The notes: generated from the sequence alone by a model not told the origin. Positions 36,300 through 44,875 are shown, counted from the stretch's first letter. The stretch is 64,000 bases of DNA from Thalassobacillus cyri (GCF_900107755.1 NZ_FNQR01000006.1:149375-213374), one strand, 5' to 3'. Made by a program: numbers and translations.

Positions 36300-36662
36300 T
36301 TTGATATTTTTCCAGACATTAATCGTGAATAATACCACACTGATCATCACCAGGCTTGCCCCTATAGCAGTACCTGCTCCTAAAGCTTCATTCTGTGTGA
36401 CAATCAGGAGTGCGAGTGATCCCATCATGATCGGCAAGCCGATATTATGAAGCCAGAAGTGCCATTTACCTAGCCTGGAAGACTCAGCTGAAGGAAATAA
36501 ATAATATACAATACCAGCTAATGTCAATGCTGTCCAACCAAGTAAATTGATATGGACATGAACAGGCGCAAGCGCATAATCATGGGAAATCGACATACCA
36601 TAACCAAGTGCTGCCCCCAGCAAAAAATATAAAGTCGAAAGCTTAATTAATTTCACACCCAT
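36288..36662 (-). CDS. Small haem-copper-oxidase-like membrane protein
   Basis: The 124-residue protein has four membrane helices. LAPVHVHINLLGWTALTLAG resembles the His-containing helix of CcoN/NorB-type subunit I, and a second His pair is in WHFWLHNIGLPIM. It is too short for an oxidase subunit and belongs to the small cytochrome-c-oxidase-like proteins of Bacillaceae, of unknown role. GGAGGGATACAA precedes the ATG on the minus strand. Confidence 0.75.
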   Translation of the reverse strand: MGVKLIKLSTLYFLLGAALGYGMSISHDYALAPVHVHINLLGWTALTLAGIVYYLFPSAESSRLGKWHFWLHNIGLPIMMGSLALLIVTQNEALGAGTAIGASLVMISVVLFTINVWKNIKPKS

Positions 36663-36797
36663 TTGTATCCCTCCTTTACACCTATATGTATGAGTCTATG
36701 GTTGCGTTTAGTAGCATTTCTAACTTAAGCGGGAAATGTTTTATAGGCTGTGGTTATGGGTAATTTTAACGGGATAGCAAAAAGGGAGGATGAGAAG

Positions 36798-38399
36798 ATG
36801 ATCGTTGATAATATTCAATTTTATCGTCCGTATAGTAATGACGAAGCTATTTATCATATGGAAATTGAGGACGGAACAATTACTTCCATAACACCCGGTC
36901 GTTATCAGGGAAATGAAGAGGATGTTCATGATGGCAAAGGTGGTATAGTAGCGGCCGGCTTTAATGACAGCCACATGCATTTACTTCGCTATGGTCTTCT
37001 GAAAAAAGAACTGGACTTGACCGAAGTCGCCAGCTGGCAGGAAATGAAAGAGGCTGTACAGAACCACTATAAAGAAATGGAAGAATATGATTGGATATTT
37101 GGGAAAGGGTTTGATGATGGATCGTTCGAAGATATTGACAAGCTGCTGACAGCAGATGATTTGGAAGAGATTTTTCCTGATAAATACATGTATTTCATGC
37201 ATCAGGATGGTCATGAATGCGTCATCAGCCGGAAAGCATTAGAACTATTGAAAGAAGAAGAAGGTTTTAAGAAAGAACCTGATATGTTCAAGGAAACCGA
37301 TGAACATGGTAACTGGAATGGCCGTTTCAAGGATACGGCTGTCCACTATATCAAACGCCACTTCTGGGGGCGTTCTGTCGAGGATGCCAAGCAAGCATTG
37401 AAGAAAGCCTTCCCGCACATATCAAAATATGGAATCACCTCTTTGCACACCGATGACTTGAATTTCATCGGTTCTTACGAAAAGTTGTGGCAAGCCTACA
37501 CGGAACTGGAATCAGAAGAGAAATTACCTATTGATGTCCACTTGCATCATTATATCTTCGATAAAAACGATCTGGATGATTTCATAAAAGAGAATACAAG
37601 GCGTACCGGAGATGGGACAAAACAAGTGAAAGTAGGAGCGATCAAGATCTTTTTAGATGGCACGCAACGCCTGCATACTTCTGCTATGCGGAATCCCTAC
37701 CCTGACAAACCGGATACAGATGGAGTGTTGATTTATAGCCAGGAACAATTGAATAGCATGATCAAGACTGCAGCTGAAAATAATATGCAGGTCGCCATGC
37801 ATGCCATCGGTGACCGTGCTGTAGAACAAGCAGTCTCCGCTTTAGAAATGCCCGAAGCAAAAACGAAAGTGCTGCGCCATCGCATTATTCATGCCCAATG
37901 TAAAGCACCTGATTTGATCGAACGTATGAAAAAGATTAAGCCTTATATTGAAACACAGCCTTCTTTTCTAATGGAAGAGTGGATGGATAAGGACAAATGG
38001 ACGCCGGAAGATTTACTCCCTTACTGTGATGCCTTCAATAGCCTGATTAAAAGTCACATCCCAATTACATTAAGCTCCGATTTACCGATTGGGACCATAA
38101 ATCCCTTAGAAAGTATTTATGCTGCAGGGACACGTACCGATTTAGATGGCAATCCTGAGGGAGGCTGGATGCCTCAGGAAAAATTAAGCCTATCCGACAG
38201 CTTTCATAGTTTTACCGTTACTCCGGCAGAACTTGAATACCAGGAACACGCCAAGGGAAAAATAAAAGAAGGATTCCAGGCGGATTTTGTCCTGCTAAAT
38301 AAGAATCCGTTAAAAGTGGGAGATAGCGAAATTAAAAATATAGAGGTTGAGGAAACGTGGTATCGTGGAAGGTGTGTCTTTCAAAAACAAGAAGGATAG
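36798..38399 (+). CDS. YtcJ-type amidohydrolase
   Basis: The 533-residue protein is a metal-dependent amidohydrolase of the YtcJ branch. AGFNDSHMHLLRYG has the metal-binding HxH-type motif, KIFLDGTQRL the carboxylated-Lys region, AMHAIGDRAVEQA and RHRIIHAQ further His ligands, and LSSDLPIGTINPL the catalytic Asp. The substrate is unknown. I choose the ATG at 36798 with AAAGGGAGGATGAG before it; an earlier in-frame start adds 16 residues without family support. Confidence 0.88.
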   Translation: MIVDNIQFYRPYSNDEAIYHMEIEDGTITSITPGRYQGNEEDVHDGKGGIVAAGFNDSHMHLLRYGLLKKELDLTEVASWQEMKEAVQNHYKEMEEYDWIFGKGFDDGSFEDIDKLLTADDLEEIFPDKYMYFMHQDGHECVISRKALELLKEEEGFKKEPDMFKETDEHGNWNGRFKDTAVHYIKRHFWGRSVEDAKQALKKAFPHISKYGITSLHTDDLNFIGSYEKLWQAYTELESEEKLPIDVHLHHYIFDKNDLDDFIKENTRRTGDGTKQVKVGAIKIFLDGTQRLHTSAMRNPYPDKPDTDGVLIYSQEQLNSMIKTAAENNMQVAMHAIGDRAVEQAVSALEMPEAKTKVLRHRIIHAQCKAPDLIERMKKIKPYIETQPSFLMEEWMDKDKWTPEDLLPYCDAFNSLIKSHIPITLSSDLPIGTINPLESIYAAGTRTDLDGNPEGGWMPQEKLSLSDSFHSFTVTPAELEYQEHAKGKIKEGFQADFVLLNKNPLKVGDSEIKNIEVEETWYRGRCVFQKQEG

Positions 38400-38471
38400 C
38401 AAGCCGCCTTGTCAATATAGTCTCTATCCTCCATAATAAAGATAACCTGTAAAATGAGGAGATGGTCAGAG

Positions 38472-39044
38472 GTGAAAAAGTTATTTCTTATCAGGCATAG
38501 TGCCACGGAAGGACAACATCATGATTCTCCCTTAACGAAGTCAGGAATCAGGCAGTCACAAATGCTTGCTAATTTCCTAGAGAAAGCCGAGATCCAGCGA
38601 GTGATCTCCAGTCCATACTTTCGAGCGGTAGAAACCATCAGGCCCTTTGCTGCCAATAAAGGACTGACCATTGAAATTGATGACCGTCTCCAGGAACGAA
38701 TTTTAAGTAAAGAACCGTTAGATGATTTCATGGATTATTTAGAAAAGACTTTTAAAGATCTTGATTTTAAAATGCCCGGCGGTGAGTCTTCGAATGAAGC
38801 AAAAACAAGGGTCCAGCAATTGCTTCAGGAAATTGAGCAAGATGAAGAACATGATGCCGTAGCTTTGGTCACGCATGGGAATCTATTGGCACTTCTGTTA
38901 CAGACTTTTGATGTGGAAATTGGGTTCGAACATTGGAAGGCCATCAGTAACCCTGATGTTTTCCTTGTTCAAAAGCAAGGTGGGGACTATACAGTAGAAC
39001 GGATATGGGAAGACTACCTCCCTCATCCTCAAAGTACAGAATAG
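38472..39044 (+). CDS. Histidine phosphatase-family protein
   Basis: The 190-residue protein has LFLIRHSATEGQ, the phospho-accepting His motif (RHG-type with Ser in the Gly place), VISSPYFRAVET, and the second His in LVTHGNLLALL. It is in the phosphoglycerate mutase/phosphatase superfamily, substrate unknown. A GTG at 38472 is chosen because GAGGAGATGG lies nine bases before it; an ATG at 38454 would overlap that site. Confidence 0.85.
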   Translation: MKKLFLIRHSATEGQHHDSPLTKSGIRQSQMLANFLEKAEIQRVISSPYFRAVETIRPFAANKGLTIEIDDRLQERILSKEPLDDFMDYLEKTFKDLDFKMPGGESSNEAKTRVQQLLQEIEQDEEHDAVALVTHGNLLALLLQTFDVEIGFEHWKAISNPDVFLVQKQGGDYTVERIWEDYLPHPQSTE

Positions 39045-39166
39045 CGATTTTTCTCATAAATAAGCAGGAATTAAATGAGATCGTATCAAATAGATATTAT
39101 ATGGAGTGATGTTCATCACACCTGTAAATAAAATAGAACTTACCAATATAAAAGGAGGGGATTCAC

Positions 39167-39403
39167 TTGGCATTTGTCATTACTTCACCATGTAAGGATG
39201 AAAAAGCGGCTGAATGCGTAGATGTATGTCCAGTCGATTGCATAGACGAAGGAGAAGATATGTTTTATATCGATCCAGGTATCTGTATCGATTGTGGAGC
39301 TTGCGAGGCGGTCTGCCCGGTTGAAGCGATCTACATGGAAGATGAAGTACCAGAAGAAGAAAAAGAATATATCGAAATCAATCGTAAATTCTTCGAAGAG
39401 TAA
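39167..39403 (+). CDS. fer: Ferredoxin, 7Fe type
   Basis: The 78-residue protein has two cluster motifs. The first, CKDEKAAECVDVCPVDC (C-x7-C-x3-CP), fits a [3Fe-4S] cluster plus one ligand of the second; CIDCGACEAVCP is the [4Fe-4S] motif. It is a low-potential electron carrier in the cytosol. Translation begins at a TTG (39167), preceded by AAAGGAGGGG, the only good site. The terminator follows at 39423. Confidence 0.9.
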   Translation: MAFVITSPCKDEKAAECVDVCPVDCIDEGEDMFYIDPGICIDCGACEAVCPVEAIYMEDEVPEEEKEYIEINRKFFEE

Positions 39404-39422
39404 TGGATTCATAACACATTAT

Positions 39423-39458
39423 AAAAAAGCTGCGTTAGGACAACGCAGCTTTTTTATT
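39423..39458 (+). terminator. Terminator of the ferredoxin gene
   Basis: AAAAAAGCTGCGTT pairs with AACGCAGCTTTTTT, followed by a T-rich stretch. Confidence 0.9.
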
Positions 39459-39652
39459 TTTGTTCTGTTTTAAGTCTTTAAAAAGCTCTCTCTATTAAAC
39501 GTTATTGTTGATTTTTTATATGAAGCTTATTCAACAATAGAAGCAGTTATATGAAAGGTTTGAATTCGAGATAAAGATAAATGAAGATTGAATTAACCGA
39601 GGTATTTTGAAATGATTAGTGTGGAAATAAATTGAAAATACAGGAGGATTTT

Positions 39653-40209
39653 ATGAAAGAAAGGATTAATTTTTCGTCCTTACTTGAAAAAGAGTAAGAT
39701 TTACAGGGCGTTGCCACGTTATATTGTAGTACCTTTATAGGGAAAAGCTTTTCAAGTGAAGAGCTAGAATCCGTAGTCGAAAATATACATAAGCATACTA
39801 CATAGGATTTATAGGTTTAAAAGCAACCGATCAAAAGGGAGGGTTAGTAGGTTTTTCTTATGGTTATAGAAGTTTACCTGGCTTATTTTATCGAGAAAAA
39901 TTAGAAAAACAAATGACACAAGAACAAGCTGACCATTGGTTAAAGGATTGTTTTGAATTTGTAGAGTTAGCTGTTGATCCATCACATAAAAGGCTGGGAG
40001 TCGGAAGTGCATTGCACGATAAGACACTTGATGAAGTTCTAAATACTACTTCTGTCTTAACTACTTCAATAGCTAATAATCCAGCTATAACTCTATATAA
40101 AAGCAAGGGTTGGAAACCCATTAAAGAAGTTGCCCCGGTTATTTCATCAGAAAATCTTCAAGTTATTCTGGGTAAAGAATTATTAACAAATTTTCGCTTT
40201 ACTAAATGA
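39653..40209 (+). pseudogene. GNAT-family acetyltransferase, broken
   Basis: AGGAGGATTTT precedes the ATG, and the frame reads MKERINFSSLLEKE and then TAA at 39695-39697. The same frame continues DLQGVATLYCSTFIGKSFSS up to about 39800, where a frameshift leads to GFIGLKATDQKGGLVGFSYG and the acetyl-CoA loop ELAVDPSHKRLGVGSALHD. So there is one nonsense change and one indel in an otherwise full-length N-acetyltransferase gene. Decay looks recent. It opens the AT-rich accessory island. Confidence 0.85.
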
Positions 40210-40245
40210 TTTAATTTTTACTATAACTGAAAGGATGTATTTAAT

Positions 40246-40689
40246 TTGGAAATTATCACAGGTAATAAAAGCTTTGATCTAGATGAATTTCTGAAAAAAC
40301 CACTATTTGCTCACCTTTCTACATTATCTAAGGAAGGACCGAGAGAGTCACCTGTTTGGTTTTATTGGGAAGATGAACACATTTATATCATTGGAACGCC
40401 TTCTTCGGACAGTTTTCCAGGGAGAATCGAAGAAAACCCAGCGTGTGCTATCGGTATTGTAGATCTTGATCATACAACAGGAAAAGTATTGCATGCTGGA
40501 TTCAGAGGTCATGCTACAGTTGAGCCTTTTGATAAAAAGATTGCAACTCAATTACTTGAGCGTTATCTAGGGACAGATGAAGAAAGTTGGGATCCAAGGT
40601 TCCAAGGGCTAGGTAATAGCAATGTTTTAATAAAATTTGTACCAGAAACAGTAGTGGTGAGAGACCAATCTTTTATACCGAGTATATAA
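40246..40689 (+). CDS. Pyridoxamine 5'-phosphate oxidase-family flavoprotein
   Basis: The 147-residue protein fits the split-barrel FMN-binding fold: LSTLSKEGPRESPVWFYWED, IIGTPSSDSFPGRIEENPAC and GHATVEPFDKKIATQLLERY. These small proteins bind FMN or F420 and often act as nitroreductases or unknown reductases, so a true PdxH activity is not implied. The start is a TTG at 40246 with AAAGGATG upstream. It lies between a pseudogene and a degenerate repeat copy. Confidence 0.82.
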   Translation: MEIITGNKSFDLDEFLKKPLFAHLSTLSKEGPRESPVWFYWEDEHIYIIGTPSSDSFPGRIEENPACAIGIVDLDHTTGKVLHAGFRGHATVEPFDKKIATQLLERYLGTDEESWDPRFQGLGNSNVLIKFVPETVVVRDQSFIPSI

Positions 40690-40718
40690 GTCTTTAAGTT
40701 CCTCCTAATCCAATTCAT

Positions 40719-40747
40719 CTTGAATTCAAGCATTCAATAAAGGGGGC
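40719..40747 (+). repeat. Degenerate copy of the cassette-like repeat
   Basis: CTTGAATTCAAGCATTCA and then ATAAAGGGGGC, 30 bases after the PPOX-like stop, match the conserved right part of the repeats at 41291, 41953 and 43393 with several changes. Confidence 0.5.
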
Positions 40748-40844
40748 AATAGATACATAGTGGCTTTTGCTTATTGTGCTGACGGAGCAGGAATGTTTAA
40801 AATGTGGAAGAAATTTATTACAGAAATAATAGGGAGTTGTTGGG

Positions 40845-41246
40845 ATGGAACAAACATTATTAGATGAATTTAAGGGGTTTTTAGTGGAGTATAGAGCATC
40901 TTGGAATAGTTCAAATGCAGAGTGGATGTCAGCACATCAATCAAAGGATTTAAAAGTTAGATGGGCTACCCCTGATGTAATTGTCTCAGATTGGGGTAAT
41001 GAAGAGGCTAAACAAGGTTGGGTTCAAGCGTACAAGCAGTATCAAGGAAGAAACCCTAAATGGATATTTGAAGATGTCCTAATAGAAATTAATAAGCAAA
41101 AAGAAGGTGTAGCTATATTTTGGGTAAGTTTTAAAGTTGACGGAGAAATGACTGATGTAAAATTACTTTTTGTAGAGACTTTCCGTAAAGAAAATAATGA
41201 ATGGAAGAAGATTAGAGAGTACGTTGAAAATAGCTTTACTAATTAG
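40845..41246 (+). CDS. SnoaL-like / NTF2-fold protein
   Basis: The 133-residue protein is predicted to have the NTF2-like fold: an N-terminal helix (LLDEFKGFLVEYRASWNSSN), a polar pocket segment and beta strands ending LLFVETFRKENNEWKKIREY. Such proteins are enzymes or ligand-binding domains of varied function, so no role can be given. GGGAGTTGTTGGG precedes the ATG. The repeat unit at 41291 lies 45 bases after its stop. Confidence 0.65.
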   Translation: MEQTLLDEFKGFLVEYRASWNSSNAEWMSAHQSKDLKVRWATPDVIVSDWGNEEAKQGWVQAYKQYQGRNPKWIFEDVLIEINKQKEGVAIFWVSFKVDGEMTDVKLLFVETFRKENNEWKKIREYVENSFTN

Positions 41247-41290
41247 TCATTTTATTGTAGTCCCTAATTATAAAAAGAGTTTTATTAAGC

Positions 41291-41355
41291 TAACGGGTGT
41301 GTTAGTTGAAGATCTGCTTCAATATCTCGAAATCAAGTCTTCTGTTAAAGGGGGC
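41291..41355 (+). repeat. Cassette-like repeat, copy R1
   Basis: The unit begins TAACGGGTGTGTTAG (forming the hairpin CTAAC/GTTAG with the preceding C), continues with TTGAAG/CTTCAA, and ends CTCGAAATCAAGTCTTC then TGTTAAAGGGGGC. R2 and R3 share the left TAACGG and the right TCAAGTCTT...AGGGGGC blocks. It follows the SnoaL-like gene. Confidence 0.75.
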
Positions 41356-41399
41356 TATTCTAGAAACTATTATTTACAGAAATTCAGAAAGGATTAACC

Positions 41400-41582
41400 A
41401 TGACTACAGTAATAAGTTACTTAATATACATTGTCATATTAATTAGTGCTTCAGTAATCCTATTTTTAACGGTAACTTTAATATGGAATACCGGGGATCC
41501 AGGAATTATTTTTCTTTTATCCGTAATCTGTAGCCAATTGCTATTAAGCAATTTGGGGGAAATTGGTGAAACTGAAGACTAA
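41400..41582 (+). CDS. Small membrane protein, 60 residues
   Basis: Two membrane helices are visible, YLIYIVILISASVILFLTVT and IIFLLSVICSQLLLSNL, followed by an acidic end GEIGETED. AAAGGATTAACC precedes the ATG. Its high Ile/Leu content and AT-rich codons are typical of the island. I do not recognise it. Confidence 0.6.
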   Translation: MTTVISYLIYIVILISASVILFLTVTLIWNTGDPGIIFLLSVICSQLLLSNLGEIGETED

Positions 41583-41631
41583 CCTACATAAGGAAAAATA
41601 AATTATCTTGATTTTAAGCTTTCAAGAAAAG

Positions 41632-41663
41632 GAGGGGCGATTGTTCCATAAGGACAACCGCTC
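41632..41663 (+). repeat. Hairpin repeat of GGGCGATT...CGCTC type
   Basis: GGGGCGATTGTTCC-ATAA-GGACAACCGCTC forms an imperfect hairpin and lies 50 bases behind the small membrane-protein gene. A related GGGCGATTA...TCGCC hairpin lies at 42083-42115. I recall similar elements in other Bacillus intergenic regions. Confidence 0.5.
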
Positions 41664-41743
41664 TTCAACTACGCAGCAGTTTACGCTAAGAAACAAATTT
41701 TGATAAGGTTTGTTTATTAAATATACGAACTTGGAGGGATTTA

Positions 41744-41935
41744 ATGGAGGGCATTGGCTTAACTATTATAATTTATCTAATCGGTCTATTTATTCTTTAT
41801 ATAATTATTGAAACGGCAGTCAGAAGGGGGATTAACAGTTCTATAATCGGTTTATATCTTGAAAATAAATATGGGATTCAAGATACTAGAGAAAAGAAAA
41901 ATTCCTTCCTTGATGATGATTTGAATAAAGATTAA
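41744..41935 (+). CDS. Small membrane protein, 63 residues
   Basis: One long helix (IGLTIIIYLIGLFILYIIIE) is followed by a charged tail ending SFLDDDLNKD. TTGGAGGGATTTA precedes the ATG, a strong ribosome site. The R2 repeat begins 18 bases after its stop. Function unknown. Confidence 0.65.
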   Translation: MEGIGLTIIIYLIGLFILYIIIETAVRRGINSSIIGLYLENKYGIQDTREKKNSFLDDDLNKD

Positions 41936-41952
41936 CAATAAACTTGTTCTAT

Positions 41953-42019
41953 TAACGGGTACGTTAGGTAAAGATTCACTGAAAGATTTCTCGAGATCAA
42001 GTCTTCTGTTAAAGGGGGC
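41953..42019 (+). repeat. Cassette-like repeat, copy R2
   Basis: TAACGGGTACGTTAG starts the unit and TCGAGATCAAGTCTTC, TGTTAAAGGGGGC ends it. The final 27 bases are identical to R1 apart from one base. Confidence 0.75.
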
Positions 42020-42082
42020 TAATCTGGAGTAGTCTTTTGAGGTTTATAACTAAATTTCAACCGTTAATAAGATAGTATTTGG

Positions 42083-42118
42083 GCGATTATCCTATAATGA
42101 GTACTCGCCTTTTCACAA
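42083..42118 (+). repeat. Hairpin repeat related to 41632-41663
   Basis: GGGCGATTATCC and TACTCGCC flank a longer loop; CCTTTTC follows, so it may work as a terminator. Confidence 0.4.
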
Positions 42119-42151
42119 AGAAGTAAGCAGGCATTAACCTGCTTACTTCTG
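42118..42151. terminator. 13-bp inverted repeat, terminator of the 54-residue gene
   Basis: AGAAGTAAGCAGG pairs exactly with CCTGCTTACTTCT around CATTAA. The stop codon of the minus-strand gene is inside the stem and CTTCTTTG follows on the minus strand. Confidence 0.75.
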
Positions 42152-42307
42152 TTGAACATCCCAATGCATTTTTGAATGTGTATTCGAATTAAGTTTCTGT
42201 ACAAGCATATGTGCGGTATAAAAATCGTTAAAAGTTTTCTTCACACGGCTGTTTGATTTCTTTAAGGTTTCCGTTGCACCATTATTTTTACGGACGATAA
42301 TATACAT
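42143..42307 (-). CDS. Hypothetical basic 54-residue protein
   Basis: The minus-strand frame reads MYIIVRKNNGATETLKKSNS and so on to HWDVQQK. GAAAGGGGTAACCG precedes the ATG. It is basic with no membrane helix. The good ribosome site plus a perfect terminator stem at its end argue that it is real although small. No family recognised. Confidence 0.6.
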   Translation of the reverse strand: MYIIVRKNNGATETLKKSNSRVKKTFNDFYTAHMLVQKLNSNTHSKMHWDVQQK

Positions 42308-42319
42308 TCGGTTACCCCT

Positions 42320-42902
42320 TTCTTCAATTCAGCCATCCTTTAATTACTTTTTACCACATAACTAGATAAAAAACTTAAATGTTCCAAGGATTTAACTGAA
42401 TTGTCATTAACTTGAAAAGTATATTACCAGCCTTCACAATAACCCCTGCGAAGGCTTCTTTGAAACAGAGTATCGCTTTTTTGAAAATCACTTTACTGAG
42501 AACAGAGTGTTAAGATTGCAGTATTGCACTTAAAAGCGAAGAAATAAGTATCAACTTAGAACGGGAAGGTAAAAAATATTAGTTTTATCTAAATGAAAGT
42601 TTTTTGCTTATTCCATAAAAGGGGGCAAATCTTAAATAATGGTTTGCTCCCTTTTATTATTCACAGATCCTCGTTTCCTTGCTGTAAAAAAGAGGTGTTA
42701 TACAGCATATAAAGAACTATTAATGTAGAGCAAAGTTCTTTAGGATTTGGTTTTTTACTTGTAATGGTATATATAATAATTATGGAAAAAGTTGGTATTA
42801 GCAATTAAGCATTCGTTATAAATAAAGTTATTTTAACTATTGTTTTTTCAATATTTACAATTTAGGTATACTTTTAAATGTTAAAAGCACGGGGGGAGAG
42901 CA
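42320..42902. other. Gene-free AT-rich stretch of the island
   Basis: No coding frame with a credible ribosome site was seen. The only clear structure is a terminator-like hairpin at 42618-42658. The rest is AT-rich, with the promoter of the lipoprotein gene presumably near 42760-42870. Confidence 0.4.
42618..42658 (+). terminator. Terminator-like hairpin
   Basis: AAAAGGGGGCAAA pairs with TTTGCTCCCTTTT, followed by ATTATT. It has no assigned gene upstream on the plus strand. Confidence 0.6.
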
Positions 42903-43376
42903 TTGAGAAAAGTTATTTTTATCGTAATGGTATTTATTCTTAGTTTAGTAGGATGCAGTGAAGAAACCGACTCAAAGGAGCTTGTAAAATACAATAAAGA
43001 AAGAGTTATTAACTCATTAAACGATGCGTCGTTTACTCCAGAAATTCCAACTAAACTTCCATTTGGTCCAACAGAGGTAAGGGTAAACGTAGAGGATATA
43101 GGAGGAATGGAGAATAGTTTTATTAAAGTTTCATTTATAAGTGAAAACCAAAAAGAGGTCACTTTTCACGCAACAAAAAGCCAAAATGCATTAGATTTTA
43201 CAGATGAACATGTAAAGATACAGGAAGACCTAGAAGGAAAATACGGGGAAAAAGAAAAGGTTAAGATTTTAAAATGGAATAAAGATGATATTTATTATGA
43301 ACTATTCGTGGATAGCGACTCTACATCCAAAGAAGAAGTACTTAATATAGCCGATAATTTTAATCAAGTAAATTAG
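42903..43376 (+). CDS. Lipoprotein of unknown function
   Basis: The 157-residue protein has a lipoprotein signal (MRKVIFIVMVFILSLVGC, lipobox LVGC at Cys18) and a soluble domain with no recognised motif. The start is a TTG at 42903 with GGGGGGAGAG before it. It is anchored on the outer face of the membrane by inference. The R3 repeat begins 17 bases behind its stop. Confidence 0.75.
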   Translation: MRKVIFIVMVFILSLVGCSEETDSKELVKYNKERVINSLNDASFTPEIPTKLPFGPTEVRVNVEDIGGMENSFIKVSFISENQKEVTFHATKSQNALDFTDEHVKIQEDLEGKYGEKEKVKILKWNKDDIYYELFVDSDSTSKEEVLNIADNFNQVN

Positions 43377-43392
43377 GCTAACTTTATAAAAC

Positions 43393-43450
43393 TAACGGAG
43401 CTACGTTTTTAAATCGATATCTCGGAATCAAGTCTTTCAGTTTAGGGGGC
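43393..43450 (+). repeat. Cassette-like repeat, copy R3
   Basis: TAACGGAGCTACGTT (pairing AACG/CGTT) starts it; ATCTCGGAATCAAGTCTTTC and TTTAGGGGGC end it. Confidence 0.7.
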
Positions 43451-43555
43451 CTTTCAAGAGTAAGATGCGTCCGACTTTCATAATAAGGGCCGTTTAATTT
43501 AAAGGTAACTTGAAATACGTTTTCTAAAACTAGTAAACTACAAAGGAGAAATTTT

Positions 43556-44023
43556 GTGAGCAATATTATGCTTCGAAACGTAATGGAAGATGATCTTCCG
43601 GTTTTCTTCAAACTCCAACAGGATCAGGATGCCAATCATATGGCGGCATTTACAAGTAAGGACCCGGGGGATTGGAACAGCTTCTTAACTCACTGGAATA
43701 AAATTCTGGAGAATAAAGACATCATCTAGAAAACGATCACTGTTCAAAATAATGTTGCTGGAAATATCCTGTGTTTCGAGCAGATCGGGGTACCAGGGGT
43801 TTAGCTGCTGGATGGGGAATATTGGGGCAAAGGAATCGTTACCAATGCCTTAAAGGCATTTTTAAAACGCGTTACCATTCGTCCACTTTATGCTCGTGCT
43901 GCCAAGGACAACATAAGGTCACTCAAGGTACTGGAGAAACGTTTTACAATCTTTGGTGAAGACAGAGGGTTTTCTAACGCACGTGGTGAAGAGGTAGAAG
44001 AATTTGTTCTTATACTTAACTAA
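43556..44023 (+). pseudogene. GNAT-family acetyltransferase with two in-frame TAG stops
   Basis: Starting at a GTG with AAAGGAGAAATTTT before it, one frame runs the full 155 codons: NIMLRNVMEDDLPVFFKLQQ, then EYWGKGIVTNALKAFLKRVT and ARAAKDNIRSLKVLEKRFTI, ending at TAA 44021-44023. It is interrupted by TAG at 43727-43729 and at 43802-43804. The acetyl-CoA loop WGKGI is intact. Both TAG codons are single-base changes of sense codons, so recent decay is the simplest reading. Confidence 0.88.
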
Positions 44024-44404
44024 AGATTATTTTATTACAGAATGTCTGTTAATTGCGTAAGTCAGGTTATAACAAATACTTGTTAAAAATTAAATTTCTA
44101 TTAAGCTCGTAATTGTGAAGAAAATGGATATGGGGCCCAACAAAACTAAAATACCAAAAATCTTAAAGAAACTTGAACAATTGCCTGAAAATAAACTAGC
44201 TATCATTCTTAAAGTCTTCCAAAGAAGTTAAACTGTTTTTAGAAAGAGTTCAATGACTTTTACTCTTTCTAATGTCACAAACGTGAGTTATTCATATATT
44301 ACCAATGAATTTGTAGGAACTGTGACACAAGTAACTGCAGTCTTTTTCGTTTTTTATTTACTTAGATTTAAATTTTGGTGTTTTAAACAAAGGGGAGAGT
44401 CAAT
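44024..44404. other. AT-rich spacer before the MsrA-like gene
   Basis: A frame at 44124-44231 encodes MDMGPNKTKIPKILKKLEQL and 15 more residues but has no ribosome site; I do not count it as a gene. TTCTATTAAGCTCGTA near 44097 weakly resembles the left end of R1. Confidence 0.35.
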
Positions 44405-44875
44405 ATGGAAGTAGTATACTTTGCAGGTGGATGTTTATGGGGAGTACAAGCTTTTATAAAAACTTTACCTGGAGTTAAGTTTACAGAAGCGGGAAGAGCT
44501 AATGGAACCAGTCACACACTTGAGGGTGATTATGATGGCTATGCAGAATGTGTAAAAACAGGATTTGATCCAACAGTTGTAACGATCCAGGAATTAATGG
44601 AATATTTCTTTGAAATCATTGATCCATACAGTTTGAATAAACAAGGACAGGATGTTGGAGAAAAATACAGAACAGGAGTATATAGTGAAAATCCTGAACA
44701 CTTAAAAGAGGCGAAGGCGTTTCTTAGTGAGAGAAAGGATTATGACCGTATAGTTGTTGAAGTATTACCTCTTACAAACTACGTGAGAAGTGCAGAAGAA
44801 CATCAAGATAGGTTAGCCAGGTGTCCAAATGATTATTGTCATATTCCAGAAGAAATATTAAGTAGATATAAGTAA
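44405..44875 (+). CDS. MsrA-like peptide methionine sulfoxide reductase
   Basis: The 156-residue protein has the MsrA fold: FAGGCLWGVQAFIKTLPGV holds the active Cys in GGCLW (usually GGCFW), then EYFFEIIDPYSLNKQGQDVG and SAEEHQDRLARCPNDYCHIP. It is shorter than and divergent from the fused MsrA at 24965. The Phe to Leu change next to the catalytic Cys occurs in a divergent subgroup, so activity is likely but unproven. AAGGGGAGAGTCAAT precedes the ATG. Confidence 0.82.
   Translation: MEVVYFAGGCLWGVQAFIKTLPGVKFTEAGRANGTSHTLEGDYDGYAECVKTGFDPTVVTIQELMEYFFEIIDPYSLNKQGQDVGEKYRTGVYSENPEHLKEAKAFLSERKDYDRIVVEVLPLTNYVRSAEEHQDRLARCPNDYCHIPEEILSRYK

Noticed and set aside
43727..43804. TAG codons as pyrrolysine sites
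   Set aside because: Bacillaceae are not known to use pyrrolysine, the gene is an ordinary GNAT family member, and two stops in one short gene fit decay better.
44124..44231. 35-codon frame before the MsrA-like gene
   Set aside because: No ribosome site and no recognisable family.
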